Shown here: positions 25,145 through 33,835 of the stretch, piece after piece | Layout: each line of letters starts with the position of its first letter | How positions within the stretch are numbered: position 1 is the first letter of the stretch | DNA from: Alphaproteobacteria bacterium | Lineage (GTDB): Bacteria; Pseudomonadota; Alphaproteobacteria; Ferrovibrionales; Ferrovibrionaceae | Assembly (NCBI GenBank): GCA_017307375.1 | Contig: JAFKFH010000022.1 | Span: forward strand, 62,001 to 126,000 | DNA: 64,000 nt | Reading direction: 5' to 3' | Notes under the pieces: generated by a model | What the model saw: only the letters and a program-made list of their open reading frames with translations | What the model was told of the DNA's origin: nothing | Databases searched by the model: none | Made by a program: the position numbers and the translations under genes

Positions 25145-27085
25145 CTAGCCGCCGCGTCGTTCGAGAGCCGTCCGCAGGGCCTGCGACAGGTTGGCGCGAT
25201 GGAACGGCTTGTCGATCAGGATCGCGTCGGCCTCGGGTGCGATATCGCCCGACAGCAATTCCGGCGCGAAGCCCGACATGTAGGCGACGGCAAGGTCGGG
25301 CCGCAGCAACCTGGCCTGGCGCACGATGTCGGGGCCGCGCAGGCCGCGCGGCAGCACCACGTCGGTCAGCAGGATGGCGATGTCGCCGATCCGGTCCAGC
25401 GCCTCCAGCGCCGCGTGTCCGTCGCCGACGGCATGGACGCGATAGCCGAGGCTTTCGACCATCGCGACCGCCATGTCGCGCACCGCGGCATCGTCCTCGA
25501 CGATCAGGACCAGATCCGGCGGCGGCGTCGGGGTGGGGGCGGCCCCCGCCTGGCCCGCGGCAGCATCCTGCGCCCGCGCCGTGTCACGGTTGAAATAGAG
25601 CTTCACCGTCGTCCCGCGCCCGACCTCCGAATAGATCTTCACCTGGCCGCCGGACTGGGTGACGAAGCCGTAGACCATCGAGAGGCCGAGACCGGTGCCC
25701 CGCCCGGTCTCCTTGGTCGTGAAGAACGGTTCGAAGGCATGGGCGATCATGTTGGCGGTCATGCCGGTGCCGGTGTCGCCGACGGCGATCTCGACATAGT
25801 CGCCGGCCGGCAGCCGCCAGATGCCGTCGCGCATGTCCTCGGCCAGCGACAGGTTGCGGGTGACGATCAGCAACTCGCCCCCGCCCGGCATCGCATCGCG
25901 CGAGTTCAGCGCGAGATTGAGCAGCGCGTTCTCCATCTGGCCGCGGTCTATCACCGCAGGCCACAGGTCGGGCGCCAGCCGCAGATGGATCGCGATCATC
26001 TCGCTGAGCGAGCGGCGCAGCAGGTCGCCCATGCCGCGGATGATCTCGTTGACGTCGACGGCGGCCGGCTTCAGCGCCTGGCGGCGGGCGAAGGTCAGCA
26101 GCCGGCGGGTCAGGTCGGCGCCGCGCTCGGTGGCGCGCAGGGCGGCGTCCGCCAGGCCGCGGGCATCGTTGCCGAGGTCGCGTTTCAGCGTCATCAATTC
26201 GAGATTGCCGGAAATCACGGCGAGGAGATTGTTGAAGTCGTGGGCGATCCCGCCCGTCAGCTGGCCGACCGCTTCCATCTTCTGAGCCTGCCGCAGCTGT
26301 TCCTCGGTGGTCAGCCGGTCGGAAATGTCGCGGATCACCCCGACGAACAGTTTCTCCGTGCCGCGCCTCGCCTCGCCGACCGAAAGGTCCATCGGGAAGG
26401 TCGTGCCGTCCTGCCGGCGGCCGACGACGGTGCGGCCGATGCCGATGATGCGGCGTTCCCCGGTATGGTGGTAATGGGCGAGATAGCCGTCGTGCTCGTC
26501 GTGATAGGGTTCCGGCATCAGCATCTTGACGTTGTGGCCGGTCACCTCGGCCGCCTCATAGCCGAACAGCCGCTCGCAGGCCGGATTGAACAGCTCGATC
26601 AGGCCGGTCTCGTCGATGACGATGACGCCGTCGACCGCGGTATCGACGACGGCGCGCAGCATCGCTGCCGATTCCTGCAGCGCGGCTTCGTCCGCCTTGC
26701 GCCGGGAAATGTCGCGGATGATGCCGATGAACAGGCTGTTGGCGCCTTCGCGCGTCTCGCCGACCGACAGATCCATCGGAAAGGTGCTGCCGTCCTTGCG
26801 CCGGCCCACCACCTCTCGGCCGATGCCGATGATCTTGGCCTCGCCGGTCCGGCGATAGTTCGCCAGATAGCCGTCATGCTCGCCGTGATAGGGCTCCGGC
26901 ATCAGGATCCTGACGTTCTGCCCGATCACCTCGGCGGCGCCATAGCCGAACAACCGCTCGCAGGCCGGGTTGAACAGCTCGATCCGTCCGGTGGCATCGA
27001 TGATCACCATGCCGTCGACGGCGGTGTCGATGACCGTGCGCAGCTGCGCTTCGATCGACGGTCGGGTGGCGCTCTTGTCTGACAT
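25145..27085 (-). CDS. Hybrid histidine kinase with two FixL-type heme PAS domains
   Basis: 646-aa soluble kinase: PAS (about 10-128), PAS (about 138-256), HisKA with H282 in GGIAHDFNNLL, HATPase (DTGTGMT, GRGTGLGLS), and a C-terminal receiver with D575 in LLTDVVLP. Both PAS domains follow the FixL oxygen-sensor pattern LMPEPYHxEHDGYL...GIGR: the heme-ligand histidine of FixL (H200 in B. japonicum) aligns with H70 and H198, and the distal Arg (R220) with R90 and R218. FixL proteins bind heme and switch off kinase activity on O2 binding. Having two such domains, and its own receiver instead of an adjacent fixJ, is unusual. No membrane segments, so it senses in the cytoplasm. Confidence 0.9.
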   Translation of the reverse strand: MSDKSATRPSIEAQLRTVIDTAVDGMVIIDATGRIELFNPACERLFGYGAAEVIGQNVRILMPEPYHGEHDGYLANYRRTGEAKIIGIGREVVGRRKDGSTFPMDLSVGETREGANSLFIGIIRDISRRKADEAALQESAAMLRAVVDTAVDGVIVIDETGLIELFNPACERLFGYEAAEVTGHNVKMLMPEPYHDEHDGYLAHYHHTGERRIIGIGRTVVGRRQDGTTFPMDLSVGEARRGTEKLFVGVIRDISDRLTTEEQLRQAQKMEAVGQLTGGIAHDFNNLLAVISGNLELMTLKRDLGNDARGLADAALRATERGADLTRRLLTFARRQALKPAAVDVNEIIRGMGDLLRRSLSEMIAIHLRLAPDLWPAVIDRGQMENALLNLALNSRDAMPGGGELLIVTRNLSLAEDMRDGIWRLPAGDYVEIAVGDTGTGMTANMIAHAFEPFFTTKETGRGTGLGLSMVYGFVTQSGGQVKIYSEVGRGTTVKLYFNRDTARAQDAAAGQAGAAPTPTPPPDLVLIVEDDAAVRDMAVAMVESLGYRVHAVGDGHAALEALDRIGDIAILLTDVVLPRGLRGPDIVRQARLLRPDLAVAYMSGFAPELLSGDIAPEADAILIDKPFHRANLSQALRTALERRGG

Positions 27086-27155
27086 GGCGTGTTGCCCCGC
27101 GAGGTCGCCACGCCACGCTACAGCAGCCGCCGGCCCCCGCCAATCGGCCCTAAGG

Positions 27156-27722
27156 TCAGGGGCGGCCGGTTGCCTGCCGCGCGCGGAAGCGGCGTACCTT
27201 GGTCAGGGTGCCGCAATCGGCCATCGTGCACCAGCGGCGCGACCGGTTCTTGGAATGGTCGAGGAACAGCCAGCCGCAGTTCTCGCCGGCGCAGAGCTTG
27301 AGCCGGTCCAGCCCGTCGCCGCCGAACAGCCGGACGGCATCCTCGACGATACGATGGTACAGGCGACGCCAGTCGGCGCGCGTTTCGTCGATGACCGTGA
27401 CGCGGCCGCCCTCCAGCACCACGCGCTTGGCGGCCTGTGCCTCGGTCCAGGCGGCAGCGAGCACCGCGACCGCGTCGGCCGGCAGCGGGGCATCGCCGGC
27501 CCGGGCATCACCCAGCCGATGCAGCGCGTCGCGCAACCGGCGGATGGCGGCGAGCCCGTCTTCGTCCGGCCGGTCGCCGGCCGGCAGCCCGCGCGCCGCC
27601 GCCCAGGCCTGGAACCCGGCGGGCGCGGCCAGCCGGTCGCGCGGCGCCGGATCGAACCGGCCGGCAACCGTGTTGCACAGATCCAGTCCCAGGTTGCCGG
27701 CGAGGAATTCAGGGGCAGTCAT
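27156..27722 (-). CDS. ABATE/CGNR zinc-finger putative transcription regulator (variant motif)
   Basis: 188-aa protein: an N-terminal ABATE-like domain (about 1-130; FLAGNLGLDLCNTV at the start) and a C-terminal zinc finger with C144, C149, C165 and C170. In the family the last cysteine begins the motif CGNR; here it reads CGTL (170-173), followed by the usual basic KVRRFRAR. The finger should still bind zinc, but the name-giving residues are lost. The family is regarded as stress-related DNA-binding regulators. It is divergent from an EamA exporter with back-to-back promoters, so it may regulate that gene and itself. The -10 box lies 6 nt before the ATG, so its mRNA may be leaderless. Confidence 0.82.
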   Translation of the reverse strand: MTAPEFLAGNLGLDLCNTVAGRFDPAPRDRLAAPAGFQAWAAARGLPAGDRPDEDGLAAIRRLRDALHRLGDARAGDAPLPADAVAVLAAAWTEAQAAKRVVLEGGRVTVIDETRADWRRLYHRIVEDAVRLFGGDGLDRLKLCAGENCGWLFLDHSKNRSRRWCTMADCGTLTKVRRFRARQATGRP

Positions 27723-27728
27723 TCGCGT

Positions 27729-27798
27729 AGTGTAGCATCGAAACCGGCATAATCAATTTGACTGGTTCCACGATATGCCGTTATGTAACCGGTATAAC
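27729..27798. promoter_or_regulatory. Back-to-back promoters of the CGNR regulator and EamA gene, with inverted repeat
   Basis: Minus strand: TTGATT (27751-27756) and TACACT (27729-27734), spacer 16, toward the regulator. Plus strand: TTGACT (27758-27763) and TTATGT (27781-27786), spacer 17, toward the exporter. The two -35 boxes are 1 nt apart. An inverted repeat GTTAT-N9-ATAAC (27780-27798) covers the exporter -10 and its start site, a good place for a repressor. The AT-rich patch contrasts with its surroundings. Confidence 0.6.
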
Positions 27799-27817
27799 AA
27801 ATAATGATGGTGACGCG

Positions 27818-28699
27818 ATGGAACGGCATCCCTACCTTCTGCTGGCGATCGCCACGCTCTGCTCGGGCGTCGCCCCGGTGCTGGTCCGCTACACCGGGAT
27901 GGACGCCTCCGCCATCGCGTTCTGGCGCCTCGCCCTGACCTTGCCGGCGGCCTGGCTGCTGATCCGGCGGCTGCCGCCGCTGCCGCGGCGCGATGTCGGG
28001 CTGGCGCTGCTTGCCGGGGTCATGCTGGCCCTCGACCTCGTGCTCTGGTTCGGCGCGATCCGCCGCACCACGATGCTGGAGGCGACGCTGCTCGTGATGC
28101 TCTACCCGCTGCTGGTCGCCGCCGCCGCGGTGATCTGGGAGGGGCAGAAGCTCGGTCTGTCGCTGGTCGGCGGTTTCGCGCTGTGCTTTGCCGGCATGGT
28201 GGCAATGTCGGGGATCACGCCGTCGGCCGGGTCGGACGCGGTGGGCAACGGCATGGCGCTCGCCGCCGCCGCGGCCTATGCCGTCTGCTTCATGCTGCTG
28301 GCCCGGCTCAGCCGCCAGCACAATGTCATGCTGGTCACCTTCTGGCTGCTGGTGGGGGCCTCGATCGGCGCGCTGCCGGCGGCGCTGGTCTTCTCGACGA
28401 CTTTCCTGCCGCCGACCGGGGCCGATTGGGGCCTGCTGGCGGTGCAGGCGGCCTTGTCGCTCGCCTCCTACAACGCGTCGAACCTCGCTTTCCGACGGCT
28501 GCCGACCGCGCTTGCCGCCGTCACCGGCTATGGCCAGCCGATCATCGCCACCGGCATTGCCTGGATCGCCTTTGCCGAGCGGCCGGGCCTGATGGCGGTG
28601 ACCGGCGCGGTCGTCATCGCCCTGGGCGTGTGGCTGACCAGCCGCCCTGGACCGGCGCGGACGGCACCGGCATCGGCCGCCGGCGGCACCGCCGAATGA
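27818..28699 (+). CDS. EamA/DMT-family transporter
   Basis: 293-aa inner-membrane protein with ten hydrophobic helices in two homologous EamA halves, the drug/metabolite exporter layout. The first half opens LLAIATLCSGVAPVLVRYTG, and the second half ends ITGYGQP-type motif (VTGYGQPIIATGIAWIAFAE). The ATG at 27818-27820 starts the first helix correctly and follows GGTG at about 8 nt; longer starts lie in the promoter. Substrate unknown. It is divergent from the CGNR regulator with an inverted repeat over its promoter, and is followed after 76 nt by an MFS transporter. Confidence 0.87.
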   Translation: MERHPYLLLAIATLCSGVAPVLVRYTGMDASAIAFWRLALTLPAAWLLIRRLPPLPRRDVGLALLAGVMLALDLVLWFGAIRRTTMLEATLLVMLYPLLVAAAAVIWEGQKLGLSLVGGFALCFAGMVAMSGITPSAGSDAVGNGMALAAAAAYAVCFMLLARLSRQHNVMLVTFWLLVGASIGALPAALVFSTTFLPPTGADWGLLAVQAALSLASYNASNLAFRRLPTALAAVTGYGQPIIATGIAWIAFAERPGLMAVTGAVVIALGVWLTSRPGPARTAPASAAGGTAE

Positions 28700-28775
28700 G
28701 GCCGTGTCGGCCCATGGGCTGACAGCCGCGGCCCGCTGCGGCATGGTGGCCGGCGGGCAGCATCGGTGGAGTCGC

Positions 28776-30005
28776 ATGGCGGTCGAGCGGGATGGGCGGT
28801 CGGATTGGCTGGTGGTCGGTCTGGCGCTGGTGGCGGGCGTCGTCGGCGCGATGCATCTGGGCAAGATGGGACCGGCACTGCCGTCGCTGCGCGAAAGCCT
28901 CGGCCTCGACTACGTCGCCGGCGGCCGCATCGCCTCGGCCATCACCGTGCTGGCCTTGTGCACCGGCCTGTTCGCCGGCCTTGTCGCCGCCCGGCTGGGC
29001 GCCGGGCGCAGCGTCGTTCTCGGGCTGCTCGTCATGGCGGCGGGCGGCACGCTCGGCGCGCTGGCCGGCGGCGACGGTCTGCTGCTGGTCGCCCGGGTGA
29101 TCGAGGGGGCGGGCTACCTCGCTTCGGGTACCGCGGCGCCGGTGCTGGTCGCTGCCGGCGTCGCCCCGCGCCAGCGCACGCTGGCGCTAAGCCTTTGGGG
29201 CACGACCGTGCCGCTCGGCAGCGCCCTGGCACTGATGATCGCGCCACCGGTCATCGGTCTGGGTGGCTGGCGCGACCTCTGGCTCGTCGTCGCCGGTCTT
29301 GCCGTCGTCACGGCGCTGGCGGTGATCCTGGCGCGCCGCCGCGTGGCGGCGGTGGCGCAGGCGGCGCGTGGCCCGGCCGGGTCCGCGCCCGCCCGCGGCC
29401 CGCTGATCGCGCTGCGCAGCCCGGCCGGCTGGATCGGTGCGCTGATCTTCAGCGCCTATTCGCTGCAGTTCTGGGCCTTGCTGAACTGGCTGCCCACCGC
29501 GCTGGGCGAGGTGGGCGGGCTGTCGCTCGGCATTGCGGCGATGGTCACCGCGGCGGTCGTCGCGATGAACGCGCTGGGCAATCTGGCCGGCGGCACGCTG
29601 CTGCGCCGCGGCTGGCAGCGCCCGGTACTGATCGGTGCGGCCAGCCTGGTCATGGGCCTTGCCGGCATCGCGATGAACCAGCATGCCCTGCCGGACGGGG
29701 TTCGCCTCGCCGCCTGCTTCGTGCTTTCGGGCGTGGGTGGCGTGATTCCCGCCGCCCTGGTCTCGTCGGCGCCGCTGCTGGTCGAGCGGCAGTCGGAAAC
29801 CGGCTATTTCCAGGGTTTCTTCATGCAGGGCGCGGCGCTGGGCCAGTTCGCCGGGCCGATCGCCGCGGCCGCCGCGGTCGCGGCCGCCGGCGGCGACTGG
29901 GCCGCCACGGTCTGGGTGACGGCGGGGGCGGCGGCGATCGCCATCCTGCTCGCCGCGCTGCTGTCGCGTACGGTGCTGGGCCGCGCCGCGCTCAGAACAG
30001 GCTGA
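28776..30005 (+). CDS. Major facilitator superfamily transporter
   Basis: 409-aa membrane protein with 12 predicted helices and the MFS layout: an inner loop with a motif-A-like stretch (GLVAARLGAGRSVVLG) between helices 2 and 3, and a longer central loop near residues 190-210 rich in Arg and Ala. Helix 1 begins DWLVVGLALVAGVVGAMHLGKMGP. The ATG at 28776 follows GGTGGAG by 5 nt; ATGs at 28704 and 28743 would add a non-membrane tail with no ribosome site. CynX/NimT-type or nitrate-like relatives are possible, but I cannot assign a substrate. Its last 14 nt overlap the convergent radical SAM gene. Confidence 0.85.
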   Translation: MAVERDGRSDWLVVGLALVAGVVGAMHLGKMGPALPSLRESLGLDYVAGGRIASAITVLALCTGLFAGLVAARLGAGRSVVLGLLVMAAGGTLGALAGGDGLLLVARVIEGAGYLASGTAAPVLVAAGVAPRQRTLALSLWGTTVPLGSALALMIAPPVIGLGGWRDLWLVVAGLAVVTALAVILARRRVAAVAQAARGPAGSAPARGPLIALRSPAGWIGALIFSAYSLQFWALLNWLPTALGEVGGLSLGIAAMVTAAVVAMNALGNLAGGTLLRRGWQRPVLIGAASLVMGLAGIAMNQHALPDGVRLAACFVLSGVGGVIPAALVSSAPLLVERQSETGYFQGFFMQGAALGQFAGPIAAAAAVAAAGGDWAATVWVTAGAAAIAILLAALLSRTVLGRAALRTG

Positions 30006-31161
30006 GCTGCGCGCTGGGCAGCACCGGCGCCTTGAACTGGCTGGTGTCCAGCGGGGTCTTGCGCTCGCGATACCCGTTGCGCTTGGCCGACAGGCGGAAG
30101 CGGGTGCCGATCAGTTCGGCGAAGGTGCCTTCGCCGGTCATCCGCTTGCCCCAGGCCGGGTCGTAGTCGCGGCCGCCGCGCATCTCGCGCAGCAGTTTCA
30201 TCACGCGGCCGGCGGCGTCGGGGCGATGTTCGCGCAGCCAGTCCTGCCACATGTCCTTTAGTTCCAGCGGCAGGCGCAGCACGATATAGCTGGCGTCGCG
30301 CGCTCCTGCCTCGTAGGCGCGGCGCAGGATGCGCTCCATCTCATGGTCGTTCAGCCCCGGAATGACCGGCGCGAGGTTGACGCCGACCGTCACCCCGGCC
30401 TCGGCCAGCAGCGAGATCGCCTCGAGCCGGCGTTCCGGCGTCGAGGCCCGCGGCTCCATCGCGCGCGCCAGGCCGCGGTCGAGGGTGGTGACCGAGATAT
30501 GCACCCGCGCCAGGTTGCGGCGGGCCATGTCGGCCAGGATGTCGATGTCCCGGGTGATCCTGGCCGACTTGGTGACGATGCCGACCGGATGATTGTGTTC
30601 GTTCAGCACCTCGAGGATGCCGCGGGTGATGCGCCAGTCGCCCTCGATCGGCTGGTAGGGATCGGTATTGGTGCCGAGCGCCATGGTGCGGCAGCGATAG
30701 CCGGGCTTGGCCAGTTCCTTGCGCAGCAGCGCCGCGGCTTCGGGCTTGGCGAACAGCCGCGCTTCGAAATCGAGGCCGGGCGACAGGCCGAGATAGGCGT
30801 GGGTGGGGCGCGCAAAGCAGTAGATGCAGCCGTGCTCGCAGCCGCGATAGGGGTTGATCGAGCGGTCGAAGGGAATGTCGGGCGACTCGTTGCGGGCGAT
30901 GATCGTGCGGGTGGCATCGACCTGCACGGTGGTCTTGAGCGGCGCCGGCTCGGCGTCGGCCGAACCCCAGCCGTCGTCGATCAGGCTGCGCCTTTCCTTT
31001 TCGAACCGCCCGGAAATGTTGGTCGCCGCCCCGCGCCCGCGGCGGGCATCGGGCTGGACGGCCACCTCGTCGAGGGCTGCGGCCGAAAACGGGTCGATGC
31101 CCGGCGGCGGGGGCGGGGCAGGGGGCTTCTGACGGGGCGAGGTCGCAGCGCGGGGTGCCAT
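29992..31161 (-). CDS. PA0069-family radical SAM protein (SplB-like)
   Basis: 389-aa radical SAM enzyme. The cluster motif is C108-X3-C112-X2-C115 (RGCEHGCIYCFARPTH), typical of the PA0069/Rv2578c group related to spore photoproduct lyase. An Arg-rich segment RRGRGAATNISGRFEKERR near residues 40-58 and a Pro-rich N-terminus precede it; VTLGTNTDPYQP-like MALGTNTDPYQP and SVTTLDRGLAR follow. The reaction is not established; DNA repair or nucleic acid modification has been suggested for the group. It is convergent with and overlaps the MFS gene end, and moaB lies 41 nt upstream on the same strand. Confidence 0.9.
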   Translation of the reverse strand: MAPRAATSPRQKPPAPPPPPGIDPFSAAALDEVAVQPDARRGRGAATNISGRFEKERRSLIDDGWGSADAEPAPLKTTVQVDATRTIIARNESPDIPFDRSINPYRGCEHGCIYCFARPTHAYLGLSPGLDFEARLFAKPEAAALLRKELAKPGYRCRTMALGTNTDPYQPIEGDWRITRGILEVLNEHNHPVGIVTKSARITRDIDILADMARRNLARVHISVTTLDRGLARAMEPRASTPERRLEAISLLAEAGVTVGVNLAPVIPGLNDHEMERILRRAYEAGARDASYIVLRLPLELKDMWQDWLREHRPDAAGRVMKLLREMRGGRDYDPAWGKRMTGEGTFAELIGTRFRLSAKRNGYRERKTPLDTSQFKAPVLPSAQLSLF

Positions 31162-31202
31162 GCCCCGATCCTCGCGCCATCATGAGAACAATTCAAGAAC
31201 TT

Positions 31203-31751
31203 TCAGGAGGCCGGGCGGCGTTCGTGCTCGCGCAGCCGCGGCAGCAGCTCGACGAAATTGCAGGGGCGGAAGCGGTAGTCGAGCTGGTCCTTGAGGATCA
31301 TGTCCCAGGCATCGCGGCAGGCGCCGGTCGAGCCGGGCAGGGCGAAGATATAGGTGCCGCGCGCCACGCCCGCGGTGGCGCGGGACTGGATCGTCGAGGT
31401 GCCGATGGTTTTGTAGGACAGCATCCGGAACAGCTCGCCGAAGCCGGGAATCGGCTTCTCGAACAAGGCCTCGACCGCCTCGGGGGTCACGTCGCGCCCG
31501 GTGACCCCGGTGCCGCCCGTGGTCAGGATGACGTCGATGCGCTCGTCGGCGATCCAGGCATCGAGGAGGGCCTGGATCTGGGCGACCTCGTCCTTGACGA
31601 TCGAACGGGCGGCCAGTTCGTGGCCGGCCGCGGTCAGCCGGTCGACCAGCGTGTCGCCGGAACGGTCGGCCGCGAGGTCGCGGGTGTCGGAGACCGCGAG
31701 CACCGCGATGCGCACGGGGATGAAACGGCGGCTTTCGTCAATTCCGGGCAT
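31203..31751 (-). CDS. moaB: Molybdenum cofactor biosynthesis protein MoaB
   Basis: 182-aa MogA/MoaB-family protein, which adenylylates molybdopterin or assists metal insertion. The N-terminus [23 protein letters not shown] is split as family-typical, the MPT-binding [16 protein letters not shown] is at about residues 83-98, and [18 protein letters not shown] and [13 protein letters not shown] follow. I choose the ATG at 31749-31751 because it gives the usual MoaB N-terminus; an ATG at 31787 would add 12 atypical residues. It overlaps the end of the lytic transglycosylase gene by 14 nt, so it is translated after it. No other moa genes are nearby. Confidence 0.93.
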   Translation of the reverse strand: MPGIDESRRFIPVRIAVLAVSDTRDLAADRSGDTLVDRLTAAGHELAARSIVKDEVAQIQALLDAWIADERIDVILTTGGTGVTGRDVTPEAVEALFEKPIPGFGELFRMLSYKTIGTSTIQSRATAGVARGTYIFALPGSTGACRDAWDMILKDQLDYRFRPCNFVELLPRLREHERRPAS

Positions 31752-33636
31752 TCTGGACCACACGATTCGGATCGGGGCCGCCATCATAGATGGGCCAGCT
31801 GCCCCCCGCCATCGCGTCGAGCGACCCGGTCGGCAGGCCGAGCCGGATGCGATAGACCCAGTAGTTCAGCAGGATGCGCTCGACGAAGCCGCGGGTTTCG
31901 GCGACCGGAATCGCCTCGACGAAGATCAGCGGGTCGTTGTTGTGGACGACCTGTTGCTGCCAGCGCTGCAGGTTGCCCGGCCCGGCATTGTAGGCGGCGG
32001 CGAGATGCACGAGGTTGCCGCGCACGATCCCGTTGTCACGCAGATGCATCAGATAGCGCTGGCCGAGTTCGAGGTTGTATTCGGGGGCCAGCAGGCGCTT
32101 CTCGCCGCCGCGGCCGTGGCTGCCGTCGGCCATCAGGCTCGCCGTCTTCGGCATCAGCTGCATCAGACCGGTGGCACCGACCGGCGACAGGGCCCGGGCA
32201 TTGAAGCCGGACTCCTGGCGCATGAAGGCGAACATCAGCGCCCGGTCGATCTGATAGCCGCTTTCCGGCTCCCACGGCGGCACCGGATAGAGCGCGGCGT
32301 CGTAGATCGGGCCCTTGACCTCGCGCCAGACATGGCCCAGCCGCAGCTGGGCGGCGGGGATTTCCAGCCGTGCCGACAGCCCGAGCAATGCGCCGCCGAG
32401 GTCCGAACGGGCGACCGCCTGCAGCCGCGCGATCTCGCGCTCGGCCAGCACGTATTCGCCGACTTCCGTCAGCGCGATGGCGCGGCGGGCGCCCGGCAGC
32501 TGCATCAGCCGGCGGACCTCGTCCTCGCTCAGCGGCGGCAGCTCCCAGCTGTAGGGGTGGTTGATGCCGAGGGCGCGGGTGGCGAGCAGGCCGTAGAAGG
32601 TGCGCGGTTCCTGGGCCGCGATCTTCCACTGCTTCACGGCCTCGCGCGGCTGGCGCAGCTTGGCGGCGACCCGCCCGGCCCAGAAGCCGCCGGCGGCACG
32701 GTCCCAGTTGATCGCGTTGCGGTTCTGGCCCAGCTCGCCGAAATGATGGGCGGCGTTGTCGAAGCGGTTCAGGCGCCAGGCGGCCAGCCCGGCCACCCAG
32801 TCCGCCAGCGGTACCACGCTGCGCGACCGCTGGGCCGCCCCGGCGGCGAGCCGCAGGGCGTTTTCGTCGTCGCCTTCGAGGAAATAGCCCCAGGCCACCC
32901 TGCGCCGCCAATCGTCCAGTTCGCCGGTCGACAGCAGGTCGCGCATTTCCGGGCGGTCGAGCCGCTTTTCGGCCTCGGCGCTCTGCCCCGCACGGATGGC
33001 GCGGGTGATGGCGATGCCGTGCTTCTCGACCGCGATGTCCTGCGCGGCGGAACGGGGCTTCCTGGGCGGGGCGACCCGGCTCGGCGGCAGCACCAGCTTG
33101 TCGCCGCCGCCGAAATCGCCGGGATCGGTACCGATCGGCGTCGGGATGACCGGCGCGTTCTTCTTCGGCTTGCCGCGCAGCTTGACCGCCATCTGGTAGA
33201 GCTGGCTGGCGTCGGGCAGGTCCTTGTTGGCGGCAAGCCAGTGCGAGAGTTCGCCGACGGAGGGCCGATAGCTGGCTTCGAGATAGCGCCGTGCCATCGC
33301 CACCCCGACCAGCAGGCGGTCTTCGAGCTTGGCGATTTCGCGATCTGCGTCGGCATAGCGGCCCGCCCGCTGCAGGTCGAAGATGCGCTGATAGCGCTCG
33401 ACATCGCGAGGCGAGAGTACTGCCGGCAACGTGGCATTCCGCGTAGCCTCGGCCGTCCGACCTACCGCTTTGCTCTCGCTAGCAGGCCTTACGCCCGGTG
33501 CCTCGTCCGCCGCCCGAACCTGGGGGGCAGCGGCAAAGCACGCCGCCGTAAACACCAGTCCTGAAACAAAACCCTTGAAAGACCAGCGTCGCCGGCGAGG
33601 CCATAAACAGTTGGCCGCGCACATGGGGTGACGCAT
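31738..33636 (-). CDS. Soluble lytic transglycosylase (Slt70-like)
   Basis: 632-aa periplasmic muramidase that cleaves the glycan strand of peptidoglycan with formation of a 1,6-anhydro product. After a signal peptide (ending APQVRA) a long superhelical, TPR-like domain spans about residues 60-450, and the C-terminal GH23 domain has the catalytic E475 in [10 protein letters not shown], then [10 protein letters not shown] and the AAYNAGPG motif. The ATG at 33634-33636 is preferred to the TTG at 33648. It is the first gene of a pair with moaB, and probably starts from the AT-rich region 33637-33835. Confidence 0.92.
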   Translation of the reverse strand: MRHPMCAANCLWPRRRRWSFKGFVSGLVFTAACFAAAPQVRAADEAPGVRPASESKAVGRTAEATRNATLPAVLSPRDVERYQRIFDLQRAGRYADADREIAKLEDRLLVGVAMARRYLEASYRPSVGELSHWLAANKDLPDASQLYQMAVKLRGKPKKNAPVIPTPIGTDPGDFGGGDKLVLPPSRVAPPRKPRSAAQDIAVEKHGIAITRAIRAGQSAEAEKRLDRPEMRDLLSTGELDDWRRRVAWGYFLEGDDENALRLAAGAAQRSRSVVPLADWVAGLAAWRLNRFDNAAHHFGELGQNRNAINWDRAAGGFWAGRVAAKLRQPREAVKQWKIAAQEPRTFYGLLATRALGINHPYSWELPPLSEDEVRRLMQLPGARRAIALTEVGEYVLAEREIARLQAVARSDLGGALLGLSARLEIPAAQLRLGHVWREVKGPIYDAALYPVPPWEPESGYQIDRALMFAFMRQESGFNARALSPVGATGLMQLMPKTASLMADGSHGRGGEKRLLAPEYNLELGQRYLMHLRDNGIVRGNLVHLAAAYNAGPGNLQRWQQQVVHNNDPLIFVEAIPVAETRGFVERILLNYWVYRIRLGLPTGSLDAMAGGSWPIYDGGPDPNRVVQNARN

Positions 33637-33835
33637 ATAGCCGGACAAAGAGGGTTAGGCAAGCCGAAATCTACAAGGCTGTATTTCCGTCCGGTAACAG
33701 GAATAACTGCCTATTCTTGCTATTCGCTGATGTTTATTTTGTAGTTGTGGCGAATATTTTTGCTTTTCAATAACTGAAGGATGGCGCAATCAAGGCGAAA
33801 GTATTGGGGTTCGCCACAAACTTGACGCAAACTTT
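33637..33835. other. AT-rich intergenic region upstream of the lytic transglycosylase
   Basis: About 200 nt of clearly lower GC than the rest of the window, with runs such as TTTATTTTGTAG and AATATTTTTGC. It follows the uracil-DNA glycosylase stop region and precedes the transglycosylase gene, both on the minus strand. It probably holds the transglycosylase promoter, but I see no single well-spaced -35/-10 pair, and no hairpin with a T tract strong enough to call. No gene is supported here. Confidence 0.5.

Noticed and set aside
31752-31787. MoaB start at 31787
   Set aside because: The 12 extra residues are not family-like; the ATG at 31751 gives the standard MoaB N-terminus.
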